Shown here in pieces: positions 18,502 to 26,395 of a stretch of 64,000 nt of DNA. The DNA is taken from positions 3,823,318 to 3,887,317 of the forward strand of contig NZ_CP150886.1 of assembly GCF_038050375.1 (NCBI RefSeq), written 5' to 3'. This stretch comes from Okeanomitos corallinicola TIOX110 (GTDB lineage: Bacteria; Cyanobacteriota; Cyanobacteriia; Cyanobacteriales; Nostocaceae). A program made the position numbers and the translations under genes. How positions within the stretch are numbered: position 1 is the stretch's first letter; each line of letters starts with the position of its first letter. Below the pieces are notes generated by a model. The model was not told where the DNA came from. It did no database searches and worked only from the letters and a program-made list of their open reading frames with translations.

Positions 18502-19374
18502 ATGCCCAAACCAGCAGACACCAGCACAAAAAAACTAATTAGCCTTGCGCCCGACAATTGGGTAAGATGGGTGACAGATATTCCTGATATTAAAGCCCAA
18601 GAAATTTTATCAGGAGAATTTCAATGGATAAGTAGAGAAAGTGATGTATTAATCCGTGTCACAAGTCCAGAACATGGAGAATTTTTAGTATTAAATGAAG
18701 TGCAATTGCGCTATAACTCCAAAATGCCCAGGCGAATGCGTTGTTATGCGGGACTTGCGGAAGAAAAATATCAATTACCTACTTATCCGGTGCTGATTAA
18801 TATTTTGCCAACCAGTGATGTAGAAATACTTACACAATTTACATCTAATGTGGCCGGATTAACAGCAACCCAAGATTATCGGGTGATTAATTTGTGGGAA
18901 GTTGATGTGAATATTCCCTTTCAACAATCTTTACCGTCACTACTACCCTTTGTGCCAATTCTCAAAGGAGGAGGAAATGAGTCTACAATTAGGGAAGCAC
19001 TACAAATTCTACGTCGAGATGACGACTTAAATCAACTGGAAACAGTTCTAGCCTTTTTTGCTACTTTTGTATTGGAAAGTGCGTTAGTTCAAGAAATTAT
19101 GAGGTGGGATATGGCGGTTCTACGAGAGTCACCTTGGTATGAAGAAATACTCAAGGAAGGAGAAATCAGAGGAAAAGCAGCAGCAGAAGAACGAGGGAAA
19201 GCTGAAGGAATTATATCAAGTATACGGACGAGTTTGGAGGCGAAGTTTGGTAATGAAGCTTTGGAGTTAATGCCTCAAATTTCTCAAGTTAATGATTTGG
19301 AACGGTTACAAGATATTTTGCGAACTGTGGTTTTAGCTAATAATTTTGAGGAGTTACAGCAAAGTTTTTTATGA
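18502..19374 (+). CDS. Rpn-like PD-(D/E)XK-type protein (putative transposase/nuclease family)
   Basis: 290 residues. The N-terminal region (about 10-130) has the fold signature of Rpn/PD-(D/E)XK putative transposases common in cyanobacteria: WVRWVTDIPD, then a strand pair with EFLVLNEVQLRYN where E and Q could be the nuclease ExQ/ExK position. A charged linker (GEIRGKAAAEERGKAEG) leads to a short C-terminal helical domain (SLEAKFGNEALELMPQ). Family members are abundant accessory genes of uncertain role. It lies upstream of a MITE and the CRISPR array, with no evident functional link. Confidence 0.65.
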   Translation: MPKPADTSTKKLISLAPDNWVRWVTDIPDIKAQEILSGEFQWISRESDVLIRVTSPEHGEFLVLNEVQLRYNSKMPRRMRCYAGLAEEKYQLPTYPVLINILPTSDVEILTQFTSNVAGLTATQDYRVINLWEVDVNIPFQQSLPSLLPFVPILKGGGNESTIREALQILRRDDDLNQLETVLAFFATFVLESALVQEIMRWDMAVLRESPWYEEILKEGEIRGKAAAEERGKAEGIISSIRTSLEAKFGNEALELMPQISQVNDLERLQDILRTVVLANNFEELQQSFL

Positions 19375-19382
19375 TTTTTTCT

Positions 19383-19411
19383 CACGCAGAGGCGCAGAGT
19401 CGCAGAGAGTA
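19383..19411. repeat. Dispersed CGCAGAG repeat
   Basis: Units ACGCAGAG, GCGCAGAG and TCGCAGAG in tandem, directly downstream of the Rpn-like gene. Same family as the repeats at 24213, 37187 and 52735. Confidence 0.6.
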
Positions 19412-19443
19412 AGAGTTTAATTTTGGCAATTTTTCAGTTTCAT

Positions 19444-19536
19444 TAAGACTTATGCAGAAGTTACAGAAGAATGAACCACGAAGGCACGAAGAACACGAAG
19501 GTAAGAGAGTTTGAGAGATATTTTGCGTAAGTCTTA
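19444..19536. mobile_element. MITE-like element, 93 bp, copy 1
   Basis: Terminal inverted repeats TAAGACTTATGCA (19444-19456) and TGCGTAAGTCTTA (19524-19536) match in 12 of 13 positions. The interior carries ACGAAG-type units. A second member with 13 of 13 matching termini lies at 24173-24266. No coding capacity. Confidence 0.65.
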
Positions 19537-19565
19537 TTCATATGTCGTTTCAGTAATACCAAAAA

Positions 19566-19598
19566 AATAATAAGCCCTCATCAATATGGGGGCTTTTT
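19566..19598 (-). terminator. Terminator at the distal end of the CRISPR array (bidirectional)
   Basis: A 10-bp stem (19572-19581 with 19586-19595, one G-T pair, CAAT loop) is followed on the minus strand by ATTATTTTTTT, which would end array transcription just after the last repeat. On the plus strand it is followed by TTT-CG-TTTT, so it may also stop reads coming from the Rpn-like gene. Confidence 0.65.
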
Positions 19599-19599
19599 C

Positions 19600-19858
19600 G
19601 TTTTCATTAATTCTGATTTAACCCAATCGGTGGGGATAAATCAAAGAATCATGGAGAATTACTATATCCAGGCGTTTCCATTAATTCCGATTTAACCCAA
19701 TCGGTGGGGCTTACGAACGTAATAAACAAGTCTGATTCGCTGCTAAACCAGTTTCCATTAATTCCGATTTAACCCAATCGGTGGGGGAAACGCTATTGAA
19801 CGTTTTCAACAACCCACACAACGTTTCCATTAATTCCGATTTAACCCAATCGGTGGGG
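19600..19858 (-). CRISPR. CRISPR array, 4 repeats and 3 spacers, no cas genes nearby
   Basis: Four 36-bp repeats at 19600-19635, 19674-19709, 19751-19786 and 19823-19858 enclose unique spacers of 38, 41 and 36 bp. Three repeats are identical. The one at 19600 differs at two positions (T for C at repeat positions 5 and 15), which marks the old, trailer end. The repeat holds a CCGATT / AATCGG stem. Read on the minus strand it begins CCCCACCG and ends GGAAAC, the form typical of processed cyanobacterial crRNA repeats. The leader and a good promoter lie on the right, agreeing with minus-strand transcription. No cas gene occurs in the 64 kb, so a trans-acting Cas set would be needed. Subtype not assigned. 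Confidence 0.93.
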
Positions 19859-19923
19859 AGTTCGTCTAGCAGCCCTTACCCAGTAAGGATTTCAGACTGC
19901 AAATCCACACACCTCTAAAAAAG
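19859..19923 (-). promoter_or_regulatory. CRISPR leader
   Basis: About 65 bp between the promoter and the first repeat, A/T rich, with a small hairpin CCTTAC-CCA-GTAAGG (19874-19888) 15 bp from the array and a GAGGTGTGT motif (minus strand). Partial copies of both motifs recur just upstream (19969-20036). Confidence 0.6.
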
Positions 19924-19952
19924 ATTATAAAACCATCTAAAAAATTCGTCAA
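19924..19952 (-). promoter_or_regulatory. Sigma70-type promoter of the CRISPR array
   Basis: On the minus strand TTGACG (19952-19947) is followed after exactly 17 bases by TATAAT (19929-19924). This is a near-consensus promoter pointing into the leader and array, with a predicted transcript start near 19917. Confidence 0.75.
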
Positions 19953-19968
19953 ACACATAGCTCAAATC

Positions 19969-20036
19969 CTTACACAGTAAGCATTCGACACACCTCAACG
20001 AAAGAATAGGGGTTTTGGCGATTTGCCGAGGTGTGT
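19969..20036. repeat. Leader-like duplicated motifs upstream of the CRISPR promoter
   Basis: CTTAC-ACA-GTAAG (19969-19981) followed by ACACACCTC (19988-19996) repeats, in the same order and strand, the hairpin and GAGGTGTGT motifs of the leader. A reverse copy, GAGGTGTGT (20028-20036), makes a 9-bp inverted repeat with a 31-base loop. Together with AT-rich filler and part of a dispersed repeat at 20108-20160, this is what fills the gap up to gap1. Confidence 0.45.
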
Positions 20037-20107
20037 AGATAGTCATGATACAAAATCTTGTTTAAATGGCTTAAAAAATAGACACAGTAAGACTTTTAGT
20101 ATAATTT

Positions 20108-20158
20108 TGTCTGAATCAGGATGTCCAGGATTTGAGGATGTACAGGATGTGATGGATA
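20108..20158. repeat. Partial copy of the TGTCTGAATCAGGAT repeat
   Basis: Left-end fragment of the 198-bp dispersed element seen complete at 25282 and 27972: TGTCTGAATCAGGAT, then CCAGGATTTGAGGAT and ACAGGATGTGAT. Followed at about 20197-20223 by CCCAATG/CCCCATG heptamers. Confidence 0.6.
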
Positions 20159-20313
20159 AATTATTCATTAGGAGGTACTGTGAAATATTTTTACCAATGC
20201 CCAATGCCCCATGCCCCATGCCCAAAAATATATATCTTATGTGACTGCAAGAGTTAACTAAGTCAGATTAAAATTATTCCGGCCAAAGATCCTTGTTTGC
20301 ATCTCTACACTAA

Positions 20314-21341
<1,028 letters not shown>

Positions 21342-21342
<1 letters not shown>

Positions 21343-21376
21343 CAGGGAACAGGGAACAGGGAACAGGGAACAGGGA
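21342..21376. repeat. Heptamer tandem repeat ACAGGGA x5
   Basis: Five perfect heptamers start on the last base of the gap1 stop codon. Behind them a GGGGTAG / CTACCCC hairpin (21411-21435) stands in the gap before pyk. Both are of the short tandem repeat type seen across heterocystous cyanobacteria. Confidence 0.8.
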
Positions 21377-21520
21377 ATAAGTAAAAATTTTCTCCCCCTC
21401 ACCCAAAATCGGGGTAGGCACGGGGGCGCTACCCCTACATCTTCTTACTTTTGACTTTTGAATTTTGACTTCCGCGAAGCGGTGGGTGCGCTACCAAATC
21501 ATTAACCCTATGTAATTTTT

Positions 21521-22951
21521 ATGCGTCGAACCAAAATTATCTGTACTGTTGGCCCTGCTACATCTTCAGCGGAAAAGCTAGAGGCTTTGGTAAAAGCGGG
21601 AATGAATGTGGCTAGGTTGAATTTTTCTCATGGGGCTTATGATTTTCATGCCCAAACTTTTCAGTATTTACGAGATATTGGTGATAAGTTACATAAACCT
21701 GTGGCGATTATGCAGGATTTGTGTGGCCCAAAAATTCGGTTGGGGAAATTACCAGCAGATGGGTTGATGCTGGAAACAGGTAGTGAGGTGACTTTTGTTT
21801 TAGAAAATGAGGGTGACAATATTCAGGAATTACCCTTACCGCTACCAACTTTATTCGCCATGATTAGGGTTGGTGAACCGATTTTAATTAATGATGGGCG
21901 GGTGAAGTTAACTGTTAGCGGTCGTGATACTGATAAAATTCGCGCTCATGTTGATGTTGGCGGGTTGATTTCTAGTCATAAGGGTGTGAATTTACCTGCT
22001 ACTCCTTTACCTGTAAGTTCAATTACAGAGAAGGATTTGATGGATTTGCGGTTTGGGATTCAGTTGGGTGTGGATTGGGTGGCGGTTTCTTTTGTGCGAT
22101 CGCCTCAAGATTTAGAACCTGCAAGACGGATGATTGAATCGGCTGGGGCAAAAATTCGTTTGATTGCTAAGATTGAGCGCCCGGAAGCTGTAGAGCAACT
22201 GAATGATATCCTTGAAGTCGCTGATGCAATTATGATTGCGCGGGGTGATTTGGGTGTGGAAGTACCAATTCACCAAGTGCCGATGATTCAAAAGGATATC
22301 ACTCGCCGTTGTAATTTGATTGGTAAGCCTGTGATTACGGCGACTCAAATGTTGGAGTCTATGATTAGCTCCCCTGATCCTACCCGTGCTGAGGCTACTG
22401 ATGTGGCTAATTCAATTTTGGATGGTACGGATGCGGTGATGTTGTCTGGGGAAACTGCTGTGGGTGAATATCCTGTTGAGGCGGTGCAAATGATGCACAA
22501 TATCGCTATGCAAACGGAAAAGACTATCCAAGCTGGTGCTAAACATACTTGGAATCATGAAGCCGGGCGTTTGAGTGTGACTGAATCGGTGGCTCAAGCT
22601 GTATGTAGAATGGCTTATGAAACTGGTTCTAAGGCGATTCTTTGTAATACTACTTCTGGAAATACAGCGCGGTTGATTTCTAAATATCGTCCTTTGACTC
22701 CCATCATTACTCTCACTTCTGACGCTACCGCTTATCGGCAATTGGCGTTATCTTGGGGTGTAGAACCTTTGTTAATTCAGCCTGTTTACAATGCCGAGGA
22801 GATGTTTACCAATGTGGTGAATACTGTTGTGGAAAAGGGTTGTGTGAAAAAGGGTGACAAAGTGGTGATTACTTCTGGAGTGCCGATTGGTATGTCAGGA
22901 ACAACCAGTTTAATTAAAGTGCATTCGATTGGACAGCCAATTACTGCTTGA
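21521..22951 (+). CDS. pyk: Pyruvate kinase
   Basis: Final ATP-yielding step of glycolysis, phosphoenolpyruvate to pyruvate. 476 residues starting MRRTKIICTVGPATSS. Active-site blocks: NFSHGAYDFH, MQDLCGPKIRLG, IAKIERPEAVEQL with the catalytic Lys, IMIARGDLGVEVP, and ATQMLESMISSPDPTRAEAT. The C-terminal regulatory domain is complete. It lies 178 bp downstream of gap1, followed by tal, all plus strand. One of possibly two cyanobacterial pyruvate kinases; which isoform cannot be told here. Confidence 0.96.
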   Translation: MRRTKIICTVGPATSSAEKLEALVKAGMNVARLNFSHGAYDFHAQTFQYLRDIGDKLHKPVAIMQDLCGPKIRLGKLPADGLMLETGSEVTFVLENEGDNIQELPLPLPTLFAMIRVGEPILINDGRVKLTVSGRDTDKIRAHVDVGGLISSHKGVNLPATPLPVSSITEKDLMDLRFGIQLGVDWVAVSFVRSPQDLEPARRMIESAGAKIRLIAKIERPEAVEQLNDILEVADAIMIARGDLGVEVPIHQVPMIQKDITRRCNLIGKPVITATQMLESMISSPDPTRAEATDVANSILDGTDAVMLSGETAVGEYPVEAVQMMHNIAMQTEKTIQAGAKHTWNHEAGRLSVTESVAQAVCRMAYETGSKAILCNTTSGNTARLISKYRPLTPIITLTSDATAYRQLALSWGVEPLLIQPVYNAEEMFTNVVNTVVEKGCVKKGDKVVITSGVPIGMSGTTSLIKVHSIGQPITA

Positions 22952-23104
22952 AAAATCTAAAATGGGTTTGAGGCCTCAACCCAATTAGTAAAGTTAGGCA
23001 ATCATTAAGAAAAATTGCCAGAATCAGAATTGTGTGGAAGATGGAAGGGTTTAAATAATTGGGGATTGGTAAATCCTAAACAAAATAAATTCACGGAGTA
23101 TTTT

Positions 23105-24109
23105 ATGTCTAAGAATTTACTGGAACAGTTGCGGGAAGTAACCGTTGTTGTGGCAGATACTGGGGACATCCAAGCAATTAAAAAGTTTACCCCCCAGGAT
23201 GCTACTACTAATCCCTCTCTGATTACAGCTGCGGCGCAAATGCCGGAATATCAAGATATTGTTGATCAAACTTTGATCCAAGCGAAGAAGGATGCTGGCG
23301 CTAAGGCTACTCAAGCTGATGTGGTGACTTTGGCTTTTGACCGTTTGGCGGTATCTTTTGGTTTGAAGATTTTGCAAATTATCCCCGGTCGGGTGTCTAC
23401 TGAGGTGGATGCTCGTTTATCCTATGATACTGATGCTACTTTGGCCAAAGCAAGGGATTTAATTGCTCAGTATAAGGCTGCTGGTGTTGCCAAGGAGCGG
23501 GTTTTAATTAAGATCGCTTCTACTTGGGAAGGTATTAAGGCTGCGGAAATTTTGGAGAAGGAAGGTATTCACTGTAACTTAACATTGTTGTTTGGTGTTC
23601 ACCAGGCGATCGCTTGTGCTGAAGCTGGTATTACTCTGATTTCTCCTTTTGTGGGTCGGATTTTGGACTGGTACAAGAAGGATACTGGCCGGGATAGCTA
23701 TCCTGCTACGGAAGATCCTGGTGTGTTGTCTGTTACTAAGATTTATAACTACTACAAAAAGTTTGGTTATAAAACTGAGGTGATGGGTGCTAGTTTCCGT
23801 AACCTTGGCGAAATTACTGAGTTAGCCGGTTGCGATTTATTAACTATTTCTCCTGCTTTGTTATCCGAGTTGCAAAGCACAGTTGCAGATTTACCTCGTA
23901 AACTTGATCCTGCAAAAGCTGCGGGGATGTCTATTGAGAAAATCTCTGTTGATAAAGCCACTTTTGATAAAATGCACGCTGCTGACCGGATGGCTTCTGA
24001 TAAATTAGCTGAAGGTATTGAAGGTTTTACTAAGGCTTTAATTAGCTTGGAAAAACTTTTGGCTGAAAGATTGGAACGTTTGGAAAAAGAAATGGTTGCT
24101 GCTGGTTAA
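23105..24109 (+). CDS. tal: Transaldolase (TalB type)
   Basis: Transfers dihydroxyacetone units in the pentose phosphate pathway. 334 residues from ATG 23105 ([12 protein letters not shown]), with ACGGAG a few bases upstream; an in-frame upstream extension to 23015 has no support. Markers are TTNPSLI, the Schiff-base lysine in [13 protein letters not shown], and [10 protein letters not shown]. The end has an extra charged helix ([12 protein letters not shown]). Third gene of the gap1-pyk-tal series, consistent with joint use of stored carbon; co-transcription not shown. Confidence 0.95.
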   Translation: MSKNLLEQLREVTVVVADTGDIQAIKKFTPQDATTNPSLITAAAQMPEYQDIVDQTLIQAKKDAGAKATQADVVTLAFDRLAVSFGLKILQIIPGRVSTEVDARLSYDTDATLAKARDLIAQYKAAGVAKERVLIKIASTWEGIKAAEILEKEGIHCNLTLLFGVHQAIACAEAGITLISPFVGRILDWYKKDTGRDSYPATEDPGVLSVTKIYNYYKKFGYKTEVMGASFRNLGEITELAGCDLLTISPALLSELQSTVADLPRKLDPAKAAGMSIEKISVDKATFDKMHAADRMASDKLAEGIEGFTKALISLEKLLAERLERLEKEMVAAG

Positions 24110-24132
24110 GGGATAATTATTAGTTAATTTAG

Positions 24133-24172
24133 ATCCTCGATTTCTTTATGAAGTCGGGGATTTAATTTGTTT
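24133..24172 (+). terminator. Terminator of tal
   Basis: A 12-bp stem (24133-24144 with 24150-24161, two G-T pairs, five-base loop) is followed by TTAATTTGTTTT, 23 bases after the tal stop. The arms (ATCCTCGATTTC) belong to a hairpin type met again, less perfect, after proB at about 51819-51849. Confidence 0.65.
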
Positions 24173-24266
24173 TAGGACTTACGCACGAGTTAGGGAATAT
24201 CAAACCGCAGAGGACGCAGAGAACACAGAGGAATAGGAATTTGATAGACTTCTTGCGTAAGTCCTA
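24173..24266. mobile_element. MITE-like element, 94 bp, copy 2
   Basis: Perfect 13-bp terminal inverted repeats TAGGACTTACGCA (24173-24185) and TGCGTAAGTCCTA (24254-24266). The interior includes CGCAGAGGACGCAGAG. Related to the element at 19444-19536, with almost identical size and ends. Confidence 0.7.
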
Positions 24267-24344
24267 GTCTAAGTTTTAGTTCTGTTTAATGTCCTAACCG
24301 TCTTGTCCATTGCTATACATCCTGTGAATCCTAATTCAGACAAA

Positions 24345-25151
24345 TTAAAACTCCTTGACTGCATTTTTAGTCATTTCTTGAATTTCTGCTAAATCTAGTG
24401 CTGAAATTTCACTTTCCATTCCCAACCATAACAAATATTCAATATTTCCCGCTGGGCCAGTAATGGGAGAAAACGTCAAACCCCGATATTTCCATCCTAA
24501 TTCTAAGGCTGTTTGTAACACTTGAAAAATGGCATCTGCATGGTCTTTTGGCTCACGAACTACACCTTTTTTACCAACACGGTTTTTACCAACTTCAAAT
24601 TGTGGTTTAACTAATAAAATTGCTTCCCTTGGTGCTTGGGTTAAATGCCAAATTGCTGGTAAAACTTTGGTTAAAGAAATAAAGGAAACATCTACAACAA
24701 TTAAATCAGGTAAAGTTGTATTTTCAGGATATAATTGTTCTGGTTGTAATTCTCGTAAATTAGTACGCTCTTTTAAAATTACTCGTTCATCAGTTCTAAT
24801 TTTCCAGTCAACTTGTCCATAACCAACATCAATTCCATAAACTTTTTCTGCACCATTTTGTAATAAACAATCGGTAAAACCGCCGGTGGAAATTCCCCCA
24901 TCTAAACAGATTCTTTGATTTACAGAAATACCAAAAAACTTTAAAGCTTTAGCGAGTTTTTCACCACCACGGGAAACAAAAGGGGGACGTTCTTTAACTT
25001 GAATTTCTGCTTTTTTATCTACCTCTGTACCGGCTTTATCAATTACTGTTTGATTTACCATGACTTCGCCGGCTTGAATTAGGCGTTGTGCTTGTTGACG
25101 GGAGGGGGATAAACCTAAATCTACTAATAGTGTATCTAGTCTTTGTTTCAT
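24345..25151 (-). CDS. tlyA: TlyA-family rRNA 2'-O-methyltransferase
   Basis: 268 residues. An N-terminal S4 RNA-binding domain (about 1-65: RLDTLLVDLGLSPSRQQAQR) precedes an FtsJ-like SAM methyltransferase fold (DGGISTGGFTDCLLQ motif I, then IDVGYGQVDWKIR and LIVVDVSFISLTKVLP, the K-D-K-E type core). Family members modify rRNA; older annotations call them haemolysin A. ATG start. Its downstream gap holds a MITE and upstream lies the repeat cluster 25183-25479. Confidence 0.92.
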   Translation of the reverse strand: MKQRLDTLLVDLGLSPSRQQAQRLIQAGEVMVNQTVIDKAGTEVDKKAEIQVKERPPFVSRGGEKLAKALKFFGISVNQRICLDGGISTGGFTDCLLQNGAEKVYGIDVGYGQVDWKIRTDERVILKERTNLRELQPEQLYPENTTLPDLIVVDVSFISLTKVLPAIWHLTQAPREAILLVKPQFEVGKNRVGKKGVVREPKDHADAIFQVLQTALELGWKYRGLTFSPITGPAGNIEYLLWLGMESEISALDLAEIQEMTKNAVKEF

Positions 25152-25281
25152 TATAAATTACTAAAAAGTTAGGAATTTTATTTGTCAGAATCAGGATTTT
25201 CTGGATTTGAGGATTTTCTGGATTTGAGGATTTTTAGGATGTGATTTAATAATTGTTTGTGGGTAAGTTGAGGATTTTCTC

Positions 25282-25479
25282 TGTCTGAATCAGGATGTCC
25301 AGGATTTGAGGATTTATGGCTAACGCCACGCTACGCGAACAGGATATGATTTAATGATTGTTTGTGGGGAATTTGGGGATTTTTCAGGATGTTATTGAAT
25401 GATTGTTTTTGAATTATTTAAACCATCTAAAAACTACCATCCTGTAAATCCTATCATCCTGGTTATCCTGATTCTGACA
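25282..25479. mobile_element. 198-bp dispersed element, copy A
   Basis: Begins TGTCTGAATCAGGAT and ends ATCCTGATTCTGACA, so the termini are inverted. Interior motifs TTTAATGATTGTTTGT, TTTTTCAGGATGTT and TTTAAACCATC are shared in order with copy B at 27972-28169, which has exactly the same length. Both carry a 23-bp insert (here 25317-25339). Non-coding, MITE-like. Confidence 0.75.
25317..25339. repeat. 23-bp small dispersed repeat inserted in copy A
   Basis: TGGCTAACGCCACGCTACGC plus GAA lies between GGATTTA and CAGGAT. The unoccupied form GGATTTACAGGAT is seen at 27801-27813. Same insert at 28007-28029. Confidence 0.7.
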
Positions 25480-25514
25480 TAATATTTTTCTTCTGAATAA
25501 CAATTATTTCTATT

Positions 25515-25904
25515 CTACCAAGAAACTATTGATAAATTTTCAACTTCATGAAAATGAGCATCGCGTGTTACTATGGTTAGATGATGTTGAATACTAATGG
25601 CAGCAATCCAAATATCATTTTCTGGTAATGGACGACCTTTTAAGCGTAATTTATTTTTGATTTCACCATATATTTTTGATGTTTCTAGATCGCAGTTAAG
25701 TATAATATTTTTAGAGATAAACTCTTCAATCTTTTCTATATTTTGCTGTGAACGTCCAGATTTTCTAGCGCCATAAAATAATTCACCTAGTGCAATGCTG
25801 GGAATAAAGACACTTTCTACTTCAGCAAGATGCTTTTTCACGTTTTCTTCACCAGCAAAAATAGCGATAATAATATTTGTATCCAATAAATATCTACCAT
25901 TCAT
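25515..25904 (-). CDS. vapC: PIN-domain toxin, VapC type
   Basis: Probable RNA-cleaving toxin, 129 residues from ATG 25904 (MNGRYLLDTNII). Acidic PIN residues: D in LLDTN, E in ALGELFYGAR, D in ENDIWIAA and D in VTRDAHF. The start overlaps the antitoxin stop by 11 bases (ATGAATGGTAG), the same arrangement as in the second pair at 36040-36050; two codons upstream an ATG is also available. Translational coupling to the antitoxin is likely. RNA target unknown. Confidence 0.88.
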   Translation of the reverse strand: MNGRYLLDTNIIIAIFAGEENVKKHLAEVESVFIPSIALGELFYGARKSGRSQQNIEKIEEFISKNIILNCDLETSKIYGEIKNKLRLKGRPLPENDIWIAAISIQHHLTIVTRDAHFHEVENLSIVSW

Positions 25905-26136
25905 CAGCATCAACCTGTCCGCAATCTTCTTGTATTGCTGTATTCATTAATGCTAAATCGTCGGGAGATATTGCACCAGCAAAATGCAGTAATTCTTTTC
26001 CACTTACTCCTTGAATTTGAGTTTCATTTGTTAAATCACGTGCAAATTTAAGAACTTGATATTGTAAATTTTCTGGCATAGTTTTTAATTGTGCGATTAT
26101 TTGTTTAATAATTTGTTCGTCAACAGATGTCGTCAT
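25894..26136 (-). CDS. vapB: Antitoxin of the VapC-type pair
   Basis: 80 residues from ATG 26136 (MTTSVDEQIIKQII). N-terminal helical region (IIAQLKTMPENLQYQVLKFARDL, here split) resembles DUF2281-type antitoxins rather than AbrB VapB. The C-terminal half, acidic and ending DADEW, probably wraps the toxin. The second antitoxin in the window (36040-36270) has the same PxxxQ(R/Y)QV helix and a C-terminal EW, so the two pairs are related. Confidence 0.75.
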   Translation of the reverse strand: MTTSVDEQIIKQIIAQLKTMPENLQYQVLKFARDLTNETQIQGVSGKELLHFAGAISPDDLALMNTAIQEDCGQVDADEW

Positions 26137-26145
26137 ATTTTTCAC

Positions 26146-26395
26146 TCTTGTTTTACAATCATTTGGGTATTCAGATTCAGATATTTGATATTGGTGCGTT
26201 ACGTCGCGTAGTTTATTTATTTGTTTATTTTATAATCTTTTCGCGCTCCTAACGCACCCTACAGACTACATCTTTTTTCTCTTTCCCACTTCCCCCTGAG
26301 TACCAGGTAATCAAAACCCAGAACCCGCAATACTTCGTGGAAAATCTAGTGTTCACAAATCTTAATAATTTTATGTAACCTTTACAGACTACAAT
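26146..26395. other. Intergenic gap before the antitoxin gene
   Basis: No gene; an imperfect GGTGCGTTACGTCGCGTAG / GCGCTCCTAACGCACC inverted repeat near 26192-26261 is of the dispersed kind. The last bases (26382-26395) read in frame as the canonical end of the kinase-GUN4 protein, see findings. Confidence 0.4.

Larger units (their letters stand above)
25152..25514. other. Gene-free repeat cluster upstream of tlyA
   Basis: Consists almost wholly of dispersed repeat: a left-end fragment at 25183-25280 and a complete 198-bp copy at 25282-25479. No open frame of interest. Confidence 0.7.

Noticed and set aside
25183-25479. Possible CRISPR array because of repeated GGATTTGAGGAT units
   Set aside because: Units are irregular and interleaved, with no constant-length unique spacers; it is a dispersed element.
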